Shown here: positions 36,046 through 46,458 of the stretch, piece after piece | Layout: each line of letters starts with the position of its first letter | Numbering within the stretch: position 1 is the first letter of the stretch | Origin: Mycolicibacterium parafortuitum | Lineage (GTDB): Bacteria; Actinomycetota; Actinomycetes; Mycobacteriales; Mycobacteriaceae | Assembly (NCBI RefSeq): GCF_010725485.1 | Contig: NZ_AP022598.1 | Span: 1,922,001 to 1,986,000 of the forward strand | Length of the DNA stretch: 64,000 nucleotides | Direction of reading: 5' to 3' | Translations under genes and position numbers: made by a program | Notes under the pieces: model-generated | The model's database searches: none | Told to the model about the DNA's origin: nothing | Seen by the model: only the letters and a program-made list of their open reading frames with translations

Positions 36046-36930
36046 ATGGACCGGGTGATTCTGGGTGGTGAAGCGGTCAGAGCCGGCGTCGCGACGCGCC
36101 ACGAACTCGCGTGCGACTACACGCGGCTCTACCGCGGGGTGTTCGTACGCAACGGCATCGAGGTCACCCTGCGGGACCGGGCCATCGGCGCGTGGCTGGC
36201 CACGGGACGGAAGGGAGTGATCTCGGGCCGTACCGCGGCGGCGTTGCACGGTGCACCCTGGGTGGATCTCACGATCCCGATCGAGCTGACCGGGGCGAAG
36301 GGCAGACCCCAGGAAGGCCTGACTCTGCGCACCGAGACGCTCGCCGCGGACGAGGTGACACGTCGATCGGGCCTGCCCGTCACCACGCGCGTCAGGACCG
36401 CGTTCGACCTGGGGCGCCTTCTCGACAGAGCCGAGGCGTTGGTGCGGCTGGACGCTCTGATGTGGAACCAGCGCTACGAGATCGACGACGTTCTCACCCT
36501 CGCCGAACGACACCCGCGCGCCCGGGGAGTGATCCAGCTGCGTGAATTGCTTCCGCTGATCGACGGCGGTGCTGCGTCCCCACGGGAGACTCTCATTCGG
36601 CTGATGTTGCACGACAACGGATTTCCGAAACCGGAGACCCAGATCCCGGTGTGTGCCGGCGCGAGGCCCGTCGCTTTCCTCGACATGGGGTGGGACGAGT
36701 TCGGCGTGGCCGTCGAGTACGACGGTGACCATCACCGCAAGAACCGCGCTCAGTACGTCAAGGACATCGCCCGGCTGCGGATGCTCGAGGAGCAAGGCTG
36801 GATCGTCGTCCGCGTCATCGCCGAGGACAAGCCGGCGGCCTGGCTGAAGCGCGTCGAGATCGCCTTGCGAAGCAGAGGATGCCCGCTCACCCTGCGCGCG
36901 TCCACACCAGCTGGGATCGTTGCCGCCTAG
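36046..36930 (+). CDS. AbiEi-like / DUF559-type putative nuclease-fold protein (Rv3714c homologue)
   Basis: A 294-residue protein. The N-terminal half resembles the AbiEi-type antitoxin domain often predicted in mycobacteria (RHELACDYTRLYRGVFV, GVISGRTAAALHG). The C-terminal region, VAFLDMGWDEFGVAVEYDG followed by a His-rich turn and DIARLRMLEEQGW, matches the DUF559/Vsr-like PD-(D/E)xK nuclease fold with an Asp, Glu-x-Asp pattern. There is no partner toxin gene beside it. ATG 36037 is an alternative start. Palindrome IR1 lies just upstream. Confidence 0.65.
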   Translation: MDRVILGGEAVRAGVATRHELACDYTRLYRGVFVRNGIEVTLRDRAIGAWLATGRKGVISGRTAAALHGAPWVDLTIPIELTGAKGRPQEGLTLRTETLAADEVTRRSGLPVTTRVRTAFDLGRLLDRAEALVRLDALMWNQRYEIDDVLTLAERHPRARGVIQLRELLPLIDGGAASPRETLIRLMLHDNGFPKPETQIPVCAGARPVAFLDMGWDEFGVAVEYDGDHHRKNRAQYVKDIARLRMLEEQGWIVVRVIAEDKPAAWLKRVEIALRSRGCPLTLRASTPAGIVAA

Positions 36931-36931
36931 C

Positions 36932-37648
36932 TCACACCCGCCGCGGAGCCGCCAATCGCTCGCGACGCAACTGGTCGACCTCCAGAAGGTGCAGCGGCGC
37001 AAGGGGGCCCACCACTCGCGTGAGCAGATGATCGGCGAGTTCCGGGTTGCGCGCCAGGCAGCAGCCGTGCAGATACGTCGCGACGACGCTGCCCTGAACC
37101 GCACCGTCGATTCCTCCGCCGGCCCGGTTGCCGTCACCCTTGGTCACCGACGCCAGCGGCCGGGCGTCGGCCCCGAGAACCGTTCCACCGCGGTGGTTCT
37201 CGAACCCGGTCAGTGGTTGCGTCAGGCCGTCGATCAACGGCGCCGCGGCGACCTCGCCGATCGAGCGTTCCGGCTGCGGTGAGGTCGTCACGTCCAGCAC
37301 CCCGACACCGTCGACCCGCTCGCCCGCCGACGTCTCGTACCAGTGGCCGAGCACCTGGATCGCGGCGCAGATCGCCAGTACCGGTGCGCCCCGCGAAATC
37401 GCCTGCTGCAGTCCGGGGTAACGGATCAGGTGCTTGGTGGCCAGCCGTTGCGCGTAGTCCTCGGCGCCGCCGAGGGTGTACAGGTCCAGTTCGGCGGGCA
37501 CCGGATCGTCGAGAGTGATCTCGGTGACCTCGGCGTCGATGCCGCGCAGCCGCAACCGCTGCCGCAACACCAACGCGTTGCCGCCGTCGCCGTAGGTGCC
37601 CATCACGTCGGGCAGGACCAGCCCGATCCGCACCGTCGATTCGCTCAC
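36932..37648 (-). CDS. gatD: Lipid II isoglutaminyl synthase glutaminase subunit GatD
   Basis: A 238-residue class I-like glutamine amidotransferase of the CobB/CobQ type. The nucleophile Cys is in LAICAAIQV and the catalytic His in TYLHGCC. With MurT it amidates D-Glu of the lipid II stem peptide. Its ATG overlaps the murT stop by four bases, matching Rv3713-Rv3712. It is convergent with the DUF559-like gene, with one base between stops. Confidence 0.9.
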   Translation of the reverse strand: MSESTVRIGLVLPDVMGTYGDGGNALVLRQRLRLRGIDAEVTEITLDDPVPAELDLYTLGGAEDYAQRLATKHLIRYPGLQQAISRGAPVLAICAAIQVLGHWYETSAGERVDGVGVLDVTTSPQPERSIGEVAAAPLIDGLTQPLTGFENHRGGTVLGADARPLASVTKGDGNRAGGGIDGAVQGSVVATYLHGCCLARNPELADHLLTRVVGPLAPLHLLEVDQLRRERLAAPRRV

Positions 37649-38865
37649 GAGATACGCCTGTTCAGCTGAAGGAACGCGGTGTAGTTGGCCAGCACCTCGA
37701 CATGCCCCGGTGGGCAGGACGCGATCGCCGCGACCGTGTCGTGTACCAGCGTGTGCTCGACCCCCGCATAACCGAGCCGCACCGCGAGGTCGGTGCCGCG
37801 TTCACCGGCCGCCACGACGGGCACCGATTCGAAATGCTCGAACCGGACGTCCCACAGCCACGACAGGTCCTCCCCGTCGGGCACCCGGCCGTTCACCGCG
37901 ATCACCACCCCGGCGGCGTCCCGGTCGAGCATCGACAGCGCCTCCTGCCATCCCGCGGGATTCTTGGCCAGCAGCAGCCGCGCGGTGTGCGCGCCGATCT
38001 GCACCGTCCGGTACCGGCCCGCGACCTCGTCCACGCTCGACACCGCGGCCACCGCGGCCGCCGGATCGGCACCCAGCGTCACCGCCGCGGCCACCGCCTG
38101 GGCCGCGTTGCCCCGGTTCACGGTGCCGGGCAGCCGCAGCGTCATCGGCAGCGTGAACCCGTCCGGTCCATGGATGTGGGTGTCGTCGTACCACCAGGCC
38201 GGGTCGGGACGCTTGAACTCGCAGCCCGTCGAATACCAGTGCGCACCGTCGCGCACGATCGTCTCCCCGGACCGGGGGCAGCTCACCGAATCGCTGGCCC
38301 AGCCGCCGCCCGCGGCCACCCACACCACGTGCGGATGGTCGTAGGCCGCCGACGTCATCAGCACGTCGTCACAGTTGGCCACCACCACCGCCGACGGGTG
38401 GCGTGCCAGCCCCGCCCGCAGTGTGCGCTCGATGTGGTTGATCTCGCCGACGCGGTCGAGCTGGTCGCGGGACAGGTTCAGCAAGGTGATGACCGAGGGC
38501 GACACCGCGTCGCTGACATGCGGGACGTGCATCTCGTCGACCTCGAGGGCGGCCAGACGCGCCTCCGGGGCCGCGGCGAGGGCGGCGACCAGTCCGGCGT
38601 CCATGTTGGCGCCCTCGGAGTTCGTGGCGACCGGGCCCAGCGTCGCGAGCGCCGCCGCGGTCATCCGCGTGGTCGTGGACTTCCCGTTGGTGCCGGTGAT
38701 CACGACCGTGCGCCGGCCTTGGGCAAGCTGGCCCAGGATCGACTTGTCCAGCGTCATCGCGACGAGGCCGCCGATCATCGCGCCGGCTCCTCGGCCCGTG
38801 ACGCGGGACGCCCACCGTGCGCCCGCGCCTGCGGCAAGTGCGAGCCGTCCGCGTCCAGTCACCAT
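37645..38865 (-). CDS. murT: Lipid II isoglutaminyl synthase ligase subunit MurT
   Basis: A 406-residue Mur-ligase-family protein. ATP-binding P-loop VVITGTNGKSTTTRM, metal/ATP residues in LEVDEMHVP, and a Cys-containing ribbon (CDD ... SCPRSGE ... GCEFKRP) of the kind inserted in MurT. The C-terminal domain is DUF1727. It supplies the acyl-phosphate for GatD-catalysed amidation. ATG 38865 is used; upstream in-frame starts extend into the divergent promoter region of the exonuclease gene. Confidence 0.9.
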   Translation of the reverse strand: MVTGRGRLALAAGAGARWASRVTGRGAGAMIGGLVAMTLDKSILGQLAQGRRTVVITGTNGKSTTTRMTAAALATLGPVATNSEGANMDAGLVAALAAAPEARLAALEVDEMHVPHVSDAVSPSVITLLNLSRDQLDRVGEINHIERTLRAGLARHPSAVVVANCDDVLMTSAAYDHPHVVWVAAGGGWASDSVSCPRSGETIVRDGAHWYSTGCEFKRPDPAWWYDDTHIHGPDGFTLPMTLRLPGTVNRGNAAQAVAAAVTLGADPAAAVAAVSSVDEVAGRYRTVQIGAHTARLLLAKNPAGWQEALSMLDRDAAGVVIAVNGRVPDGEDLSWLWDVRFEHFESVPVVAAGERGTDLAVRLGYAGVEHTLVHDTVAAIASCPPGHVEVLANYTAFLQLNRRIS

Positions 38866-38943
38866 TCCCGGCAGTTTAGAAGAGCCGCCGACACGCGGGG
38901 CGATGGAGCGGGGCATGTCAGCGCCCCGTGCCATCCTCGGATC

Positions 38944-39945
38944 ATGAGCTCAACCGCTGCCGCTCGCTGGGGCAGGCCCGCCCACGAGGACGGTGCGGGC
39001 TGGGCGGTCGTCGACGTCGAGACCTCGGGCTTCCGCCCGGGTCAGGCCCGCGTCGTCAGCGTCGCGGCGTTGGCGCTCTCCGACGACGGCAACGTCGAGA
39101 AGAGTCTGTACAGCCTGCTGAACCCGGGCGTCGATCCCGGGCCCACCCACGTGCACGGTCTGACCGCCGAGATGTTGGAGGGGCAGCCGACGTTCGCCGA
39201 CGTCGTCACCGACCTGAGCGAGGTGCTGCGGGGCCGCACCCTGGTCGCCCACAACGTCGGCTTCGACTACGCGTTCCTGACCGCGGAGGCCGAACTGGTC
39301 GGCGCCGCGCTGCCGATCGACTCGGTGATGTGCACCGTCGAGTTGGCGCGCCGCCTCGATCTCGGTCTGGAGAATCTGCGGCTGGAGACGCTGGCCGCGC
39401 ACTGGGGCGTGACGCAGATGAAGCCGCACGATGCGCTCGACGACGCGATGGTGCTGGCACAGATCCTCAAGCCGGTGCTGGTGCGCGCTCAGGAGCGCCG
39501 CAAGTGGCTGCCGGTGCATCCGGTGACGCGCCGCACCTGGCCCAACGGCCGGGTCACCCACGACGAGTTCCGGCCACTGAAGGCGATGGCCGCCAGGATG
39601 CCGTGCCCGTACGCCCACCCGGGCCGGTTCGTGCCGGGCAGGCCGCTGGTGCAGGGCATGCGGGTCGCGCTGTCCGCGGAGGTCGGACACACCCACGAGG
39701 AGCTCGTCGAGCGCATCCTGCACGCAGGGCTCGCGTTCACCGAGGCGGTGGACGACTTCACCTCGCTGGTGGTGTGCGACGTCGCTGCACCGGAACAGGG
39801 CAAGGGGTATCTGGCGAACGAACTCGGGGTGCCGACGCTTTCCAGCACCGAGTTCGTCCGCCAATTGGACACGGTGATCGGTGGGTCGGCCGTCGAGGAG
39901 TTCACCGAGCCGTCCCCGTCGGGGGATCAGTTCGCACTGTTCTGA
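38944..39945 (+). CDS. DEDDh-family 3'-5' exonuclease (DnaQ-like, Rv3711c homologue)
   Basis: A 333-residue protein. The N-terminal exonuclease has Asp and Glu in VVDVETSGF, Asp in HNVGFDYAFL and His/Asp in HDALDDAMVL, the complete DEDDh set. The second half, RVALSAEVGHTHEELVERILHAG onward, looks like a BRCT-like domain. Mycobacterial replication proofreading depends mainly on the PHP domain of DnaE1, so this homologue probably acts in repair. ATG 38944 is the start. Confidence 0.87.
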   Translation: MSSTAAARWGRPAHEDGAGWAVVDVETSGFRPGQARVVSVAALALSDDGNVEKSLYSLLNPGVDPGPTHVHGLTAEMLEGQPTFADVVTDLSEVLRGRTLVAHNVGFDYAFLTAEAELVGAALPIDSVMCTVELARRLDLGLENLRLETLAAHWGVTQMKPHDALDDAMVLAQILKPVLVRAQERRKWLPVHPVTRRTWPNGRVTHDEFRPLKAMAARMPCPYAHPGRFVPGRPLVQGMRVALSAEVGHTHEELVERILHAGLAFTEAVDDFTSLVVCDVAAPEQGKGYLANELGVPTLSSTEFVRQLDTVIGGSAVEEFTEPSPSGDQFALF

Positions 39946-40787
39946 TCCCGCCACACCCGCGGCGACGCGCCGTGGACGCGACGGAACTGCCGGGTGAAGT
40001 AGCCCTGATCGGCCATGCCGACCCGGCGGGCCACCTCACCGATGCTCAGGTCGGTGCCGCGCAGCAGTGCCCGGGCCTCGGCCATCCGGCGCTCGGCTAT
40101 CCACGCGCCGACGGTGCGTCCGGTGCGCCGCCGCACCAGCGTCGTGAGATGGCCTGCGGTGAGACCGCATTCGTCGGCGACGTCTCGCAGCGACAGGGGT
40201 TCGCCGAGGCGGCGCTCGATGACGTCGAACACCTGGGCCAGCACCGGCTCGTTGCTGCGCCGAAGATCGCCGGGCAGATCGTCGGAGATACGCGCCAGAT
40301 CGATCAACAGCACGGTCAGATGCGCCAGCGCCGCCTGTTCGTAGCCGTCTCGGCGCTCGGTGAGCTCGGTACGCAGTGCGTCGATCCCGCTGCGCCACAA
40401 CCGACGCCGGGACGGCGGGACCCGCAGCCGCAGCACTCCGTCGTAGCGGTCGTGCAGGAACGGCGCCAGCAGCGGATGAACCCGCCACGTCGGCCACGGC
40501 GAGCGCGGGCCGTCGCCGAGCGCGGCCGGATCGAAGAACACCGCCACCGCCCCCGCGCGGGCGTCGGCGGCCGCCGGATCGACGGGCCTGCCCGCGGCCA
40601 CCACGTCGACCAGTCCCGCGCCGGGCCGGCAGATCAGCACCGGGAACTCGTGAATGTGCTTGGTGTGCACAGGGAGTGCATCAGGCCCGAGTTTCAGGAC
40701 CGAGACCGGCGGGCGGGAATGATCGTGCGGGTAGGCGTAGACCGCGATCCCCTGACGGCGGCCGGCGAAGCGGGCGAGCTCGGCCAT
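39927..40787 (-). CDS. AraC family transcriptional regulator
   Basis: A 286-residue AraC/XylS regulator. An N-terminal cupin-like sensing domain (HTKHIHEFPVLICRPG) precedes two helix-turn-helix motifs: LSLRDVADECGLTAGHLTTLV and SIGEVARRVGMADQGYFTRQF. It is divergent from the methyltransferase gene, with 64 bases between, so it may control that gene. Its 3' end overlaps the exonuclease gene by 19 bases. Confidence 0.87.
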   Translation of the reverse strand: MAELARFAGRRQGIAVYAYPHDHSRPPVSVLKLGPDALPVHTKHIHEFPVLICRPGAGLVDVVAAGRPVDPAAADARAGAVAVFFDPAALGDGPRSPWPTWRVHPLLAPFLHDRYDGVLRLRVPPSRRRLWRSGIDALRTELTERRDGYEQAALAHLTVLLIDLARISDDLPGDLRRSNEPVLAQVFDVIERRLGEPLSLRDVADECGLTAGHLTTLVRRRTGRTVGAWIAERRMAEARALLRGTDLSIGEVARRVGMADQGYFTRQFRRVHGASPRVWRDQNSAN

Positions 40788-40851
40788 GAGTCGAAGATAG
40801 TCCCAATATCACCGAACAGCGGTCCACATCGGTTGCCGGGCAGCGAACAGC

Positions 40852-43288
<2,437 letters not shown>

Positions 43289-43289
43289 T

Positions 43290-43350
43290 CAGACCGGCGC
43301 ATCGCGAACACCCGCGACGGGAGGCCGGTCTGGATCAGACCCCGTCGCGG
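43290..43350 (-). promoter_or_regulatory. Leucine attenuator structures upstream of leuA
   Basis: Reading on the transcript, the leader-peptide codons at 43350-43341 are exactly complementary over 10 bases to 43321-43312. A separate 9-base stem (CAGACCGGC/GCCGGTCTG) joins 43332-43324 to 43298-43290. The two pairings cross, so they exclude each other or form a pseudoknot, as in ribosome-mediated attenuation. Confidence 0.6.
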
Positions 43351-43385
43351 CGTCCGAGAAGGAGCACACGCTGCACGCGAGACAC
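43335..43385 (-). CDS. leuL: Leucine leader peptide
   Basis: A 16-residue frame, M-S-R-V-Q-R-V-L-L-L-G-R-R-D-G-V, starting at GTG 43385 with GGAG four bases upstream. Three consecutive Leu codons (CTC CTT CTC) lie just before the sequence that pairs with the attenuator. A stalled ribosome at these codons would free the downstream strand. Leucine-dependent attenuation ahead of leuA has been predicted in Actinobacteria. It is too short for ordinary gene calling; shorter versions from GTG 43376 or 43367 are possible. Confidence 0.6.
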   Translation of the reverse strand: MSRVQRVLLLGRRDGV

Positions 43386-43425
43386 TGTACTCCGCGGCCC
43401 TCGGAACCCCAAAACAGCGTCGGAC

Positions 43426-44571
43426 TCAGACGGAGATGGCCAGGAAATCACGCAGCCGCCGAAAGCAGCTCAGCGCGTCGATGTAGTGATCGACGTGGTC
43501 ACGCGGCACCGGTTCGGGTTCGAACTCCGCCCCGAGCGCCTTCTGGGTGAGCAGCTCGACGCTGGTTGTGCCGCAGGGGGATTCGCGGGTCTCGAAGTGG
43601 TGGAACCGGTACCGCAGGTGGGGGTCGCTGATGACCCGCATGATGGTCAGCCTGGCGGGCAGACCGTCGGTGGCTGCGCGGACGCTGTACTTGCGGTCCT
43701 CGTCGATCAGGTCATGGTCGTAGGTCGCGCACCGGTTGACCACCAGCGGGTGAAGCAACACCGCGTCCATCGACTCCGGGGAGACCTCGGCGCGGAAGCG
43801 GTCATGTAGTTCGGTCCCCGAGCAGCCGAGCAACTCGGGTTCGGGGACGAACAGGTCCTCGGCGGGATCGCAGATCGGATCGGCGAACGGGTCCTGGCCG
43901 CCGGTGACGGCATCGAGGACTTCGATCGGCTCGACCCAGTCGACGACGCCGTTCGGCGGCAGCGTGTCGTCGTGGACGTTCTCGTCGGCGACGTATTTGT
44001 CGGTGATCACACAGCTGGCATGTGCCCTGGGCAGGAAGTCGGTGGCGTCGCGGAACAGGAACGCGGTGTTGCTGACACCGTGGCGGCGCCGGATCCGTTC
44101 ATCGTCGACGCGGTAGCCGTCGGCGATCAGCGCGGGCGCGGAGATCGGTCCCCGGACCATCAGGTTCCCGGCCTCGCCGACCCCCCACCAGGCCCGGCGC
44201 AGCCGCAGCGCCCCTCCGACGAAGGTCTCCTGGTCGAACGTGATCAGGTAGTCGGCCTCCAGATCGCCGACCACGACGAGGTGGGTGCCCCCGTCGAAGT
44301 CGCTGTTGACGATCGCGCGGGCGCGCACCGATCCGCGGATCAGCAGCAGGAACGGCAGGGGCTGGTCGAAGTCGTTCGGATACAGGTTGTCCAGGTTCAG
44401 GTCGAGGTCGCCGGCGTCGAGGTCGCCGTCGAGCACGACGGCGCGCGCCGCGGCGAAAGCAGGGTTCCCGACGGCGAGGTCACTGAGCTCGGATTCCCAC
44501 GGCAGCCACGAGGTGATGGCGCCGAGTGTGGTCTCCTGGAGCACGAACCGGGACAGGTCGACGCTCGACAC
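43426..44571 (-). CDS. Unrecognised 381-residue protein of the nitrogen island
   Basis: No family was recognised. The region of about residues 45-150 is a series of short beta-strands with Gly/Asp turns (LDGDLDAGDLDLNLDNLYP, LLIRGSVRARAIVNSDFDGG, LVVVGDLEADYLIT, NLMVRGPISAPALIADG), suggesting a right-handed beta-helix or bactofilin-like stack. The C-terminal half is mixed, with acidic segments and several Cys/His residues. GTG 44571 starts 20 bases after the XRE-cupin stop, so it is probably the last gene of that operon. Its 3' end is 41 bases from the leuL start region, transcribed in the same direction. Confidence 0.6.
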   Translation of the reverse strand: MSSVDLSRFVLQETTLGAITSWLPWESELSDLAVGNPAFAAARAVVLDGDLDAGDLDLNLDNLYPNDFDQPLPFLLLIRGSVRARAIVNSDFDGGTHLVVVGDLEADYLITFDQETFVGGALRLRRAWWGVGEAGNLMVRGPISAPALIADGYRVDDERIRRRHGVSNTAFLFRDATDFLPRAHASCVITDKYVADENVHDDTLPPNGVVDWVEPIEVLDAVTGGQDPFADPICDPAEDLFVPEPELLGCSGTELHDRFRAEVSPESMDAVLLHPLVVNRCATYDHDLIDEDRKYSVRAATDGLPARLTIMRVISDPHLRYRFHHFETRESPCGTTSVELLTQKALGAEFEPEPVPRDHVDHYIDALSCFRRLRDFLAISV

Positions 44572-44590
44572 GCGGTAATTATTACCTGTG

Positions 44591-45250
44591 TCAAACCTGT
44601 GAGTCTGGGAAAGCGATAACCGAGAGAAACCGGATCGGGACCTCGACCAGATCGACCGGGCCGTGGGCCCCCTCGCCGTCGATCTGCAGCGAATCTCCCG
44701 GATGGAGCCGATACACCGACCGGCTGTGGCTGTAGTCCATCACTCCTTCGAGCATGTAGATGAACTCGGTGCCCGGGTGCTGGAACAACGGGTAGGTCTG
44801 GCTCTTCTCCGACAGCGTGACCTCCAGGCACTCCAGCCGCTTGTGCTCGCCTCGCAGCGAACCCAGCAACTGGTACTCGTGGCCTTCTCGGGTGCCCTCC
44901 CGCACGATCCGTGCTCCGGTCCCGGATTTGACGAATGCGGCGGGCCGCTCGACGTCGGCGCCGCGGAACAGGCTTGTGACCGGGACATCGAAGCCCTTCG
45001 CGAGCAGCGACAGCGTCGACAGGCTGCACGAGGTCTGGGCATTCTCGATCTTGCTCATCATGGCCTTCGAGATGCCGACCTTGGCGGCCGTCTCGGCGAC
45101 GGTCAGTCCCTGCTGCTGGCGCAGCAGACGCACGTTGCGGCCGATCGCCGCCTCGATCTCCAGCTCCTCGACCGGGGCAGCGGGGTCGCGTTCGCGAGCG
45201 GTGCCCGAGGTGTTCCGGAGCAGCGGGACGTCATCGTCAGTGGAGGCCAC
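44591..45250 (-). CDS. XRE-family regulator with cupin domain
   Basis: A 219-residue protein. The N-terminal helix-turn-helix is LTVAETAAKVGISKAMMSKIEN; the C-terminal cupin (PLFQHPGTEFIYMLEGVMDYSHS, LHPGDSLQIDGEGAHGP) would sense a small molecule. Such regulators often control amine or amino-acid catabolic operons. It lies inside the leftward nitrogen cluster, 11 bases after the flavoprotein stop, so it is the probable local regulator. Confidence 0.87.
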   Translation of the reverse strand: MASTDDDVPLLRNTSGTARERDPAAPVEELEIEAAIGRNVRLLRQQQGLTVAETAAKVGISKAMMSKIENAQTSCSLSTLSLLAKGFDVPVTSLFRGADVERPAAFVKSGTGARIVREGTREGHEYQLLGSLRGEHKRLECLEVTLSEKSQTYPLFQHPGTEFIYMLEGVMDYSHSRSVYRLHPGDSLQIDGEGAHGPVDLVEVPIRFLSVIAFPDSQV

Positions 45251-45261
45251 AATGCTCCTGT

Positions 45262-46458
45262 CTAGCGCATCTGTCCCGCTCCGACGTACGGGTAGGGGGT
45301 CTTGAGCGGATCACCCTCGGCGAAGCGGGAGAACCGGAAGTCCGATGCCGGGATGCGCGGGTCGCTGCTGTGCCCGTCGACGACGAGGTCGGCGACCAGG
45401 CGCCCGACCGCGGGCGCGATCTTGAAGCCGTGACCGCTGAACCCCGCCGCGAGCACCAGCCCGTCCAGCGGTCCTCGGGAGATCACCGGGTTGTAGTCGG
45501 GGGTGACGTCGTAGCAGCCGGCGTAGCTGCTGGAGATCGACGCGTCGGGCAGGCCGGGGAAGCGGGTGCCGACCTTGTCGACGGTCAGGTCGACGAAGTC
45601 GTCGGTGGCGCGGTTGGAGTAGGTGTCGGGGTCGGCAGGATCGATCTCGTCATAGCCGGGCAGGTCGCTGTTGCCGAACAGGATCTCCCCGCCGACCTCC
45701 GGGCGCACGTACTGCAGTGACACCAGATCGGAGAAGACCGGCACCTTCCCCACCTCGACACCGGGGTTGATCATCACGATCTGTTCGCGGATAACCTTGA
45801 TCGGGATGTCGATGCCGTGCGGGGCCAGGAACGGCCGGGTCCACACGCCGGTGGCGACGACGGTCGTGCCCGCCGAGATCTCGCTGCCGTCGGCCAGGCG
45901 CACTCCGGTGACGCGGTCCCCGTCGACCAGCAGGCCGGCCACGGCGGTGCCCTGGCGGACCCGCACACCCGCCGCACGCGCCGAGGCCGAGAAGGCCTGC
46001 GCGGTCTGGTAGGCGTCCCCGTAGCCGCCGCGGGCCTCCCACCCGAACGCGGCGAACGGGCTCAGGTCGGCGAACGGCCACAGCCCGGCCACCTCGGACT
46101 TGTCGATCTCCTCGGTCTCGACGCCGACGGAGCGTTGTGCGGCAAGGCTTTTCCGCAGCGCATCGACGTTCTGTTCGCCCACGCCGACGACGTAACCGGT
46201 CTGGCGGAACCCGATGTCCGTGCCGAAGATGTCCTCGGCTTGTTCGAACACCTCCAGCCCGGTGGCGGCCATCGCGGCCAGCGAGCTGACACCGTAATGG
46301 CAGCGCACGATCCCGCTGGACTTACCGGTCATCCCGGATGCGACCGTGCTGCGTTCGGCGACGACCACATCGGTGACGCCGCGTTGGCTCAACGCCCAGG
46401 CCGCGGCGGTGCCCTCCAGACCGCCGCCGACGATGACGACGTCCGCGGTCTCGCTCAT
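45262..46458 (-). CDS. FAD-dependent oxidoreductase, sarcosine oxidase beta/DAO-like
   Basis: A 398-residue flavoprotein of the D-amino-acid oxidase superfamily. The FAD motif is DVVIVGGGLEGTAAAWALSQRG, with SGMTGKSSGIVRCHYG and the C-terminal GFSGHGFKIAPAVGRLVADLV typical of sarcosine oxidase beta and N-methylglutamate dehydrogenase SoxB-type subunits. The partner SoxA/D/G-type subunits are not present. Its ATG overlaps the GlxD stop by four bases, tying it to the glutamate-synthase-like genes. A secondary amine such as N-methylglutamate or sarcosine is a reasonable but unproven substrate. Confidence 0.82.
   Translation of the reverse strand: MSETADVVIVGGGLEGTAAAWALSQRGVTDVVVAERSTVASGMTGKSSGIVRCHYGVSSLAAMAATGLEVFEQAEDIFGTDIGFRQTGYVVGVGEQNVDALRKSLAAQRSVGVETEEIDKSEVAGLWPFADLSPFAAFGWEARGGYGDAYQTAQAFSASARAAGVRVRQGTAVAGLLVDGDRVTGVRLADGSEISAGTTVVATGVWTRPFLAPHGIDIPIKVIREQIVMINPGVEVGKVPVFSDLVSLQYVRPEVGGEILFGNSDLPGYDEIDPADPDTYSNRATDDFVDLTVDKVGTRFPGLPDASISSSYAGCYDVTPDYNPVISRGPLDGLVLAAGFSGHGFKIAPAVGRLVADLVVDGHSSDPRIPASDFRFSRFAEGDPLKTPYPYVGAGQMR

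Noticed and set aside
36046-36930. Type IV toxin-antitoxin module
   Set aside because: The N-terminal domain is AbiEi-like but there is no AbiEii toxin gene; the neighbour is gatD.
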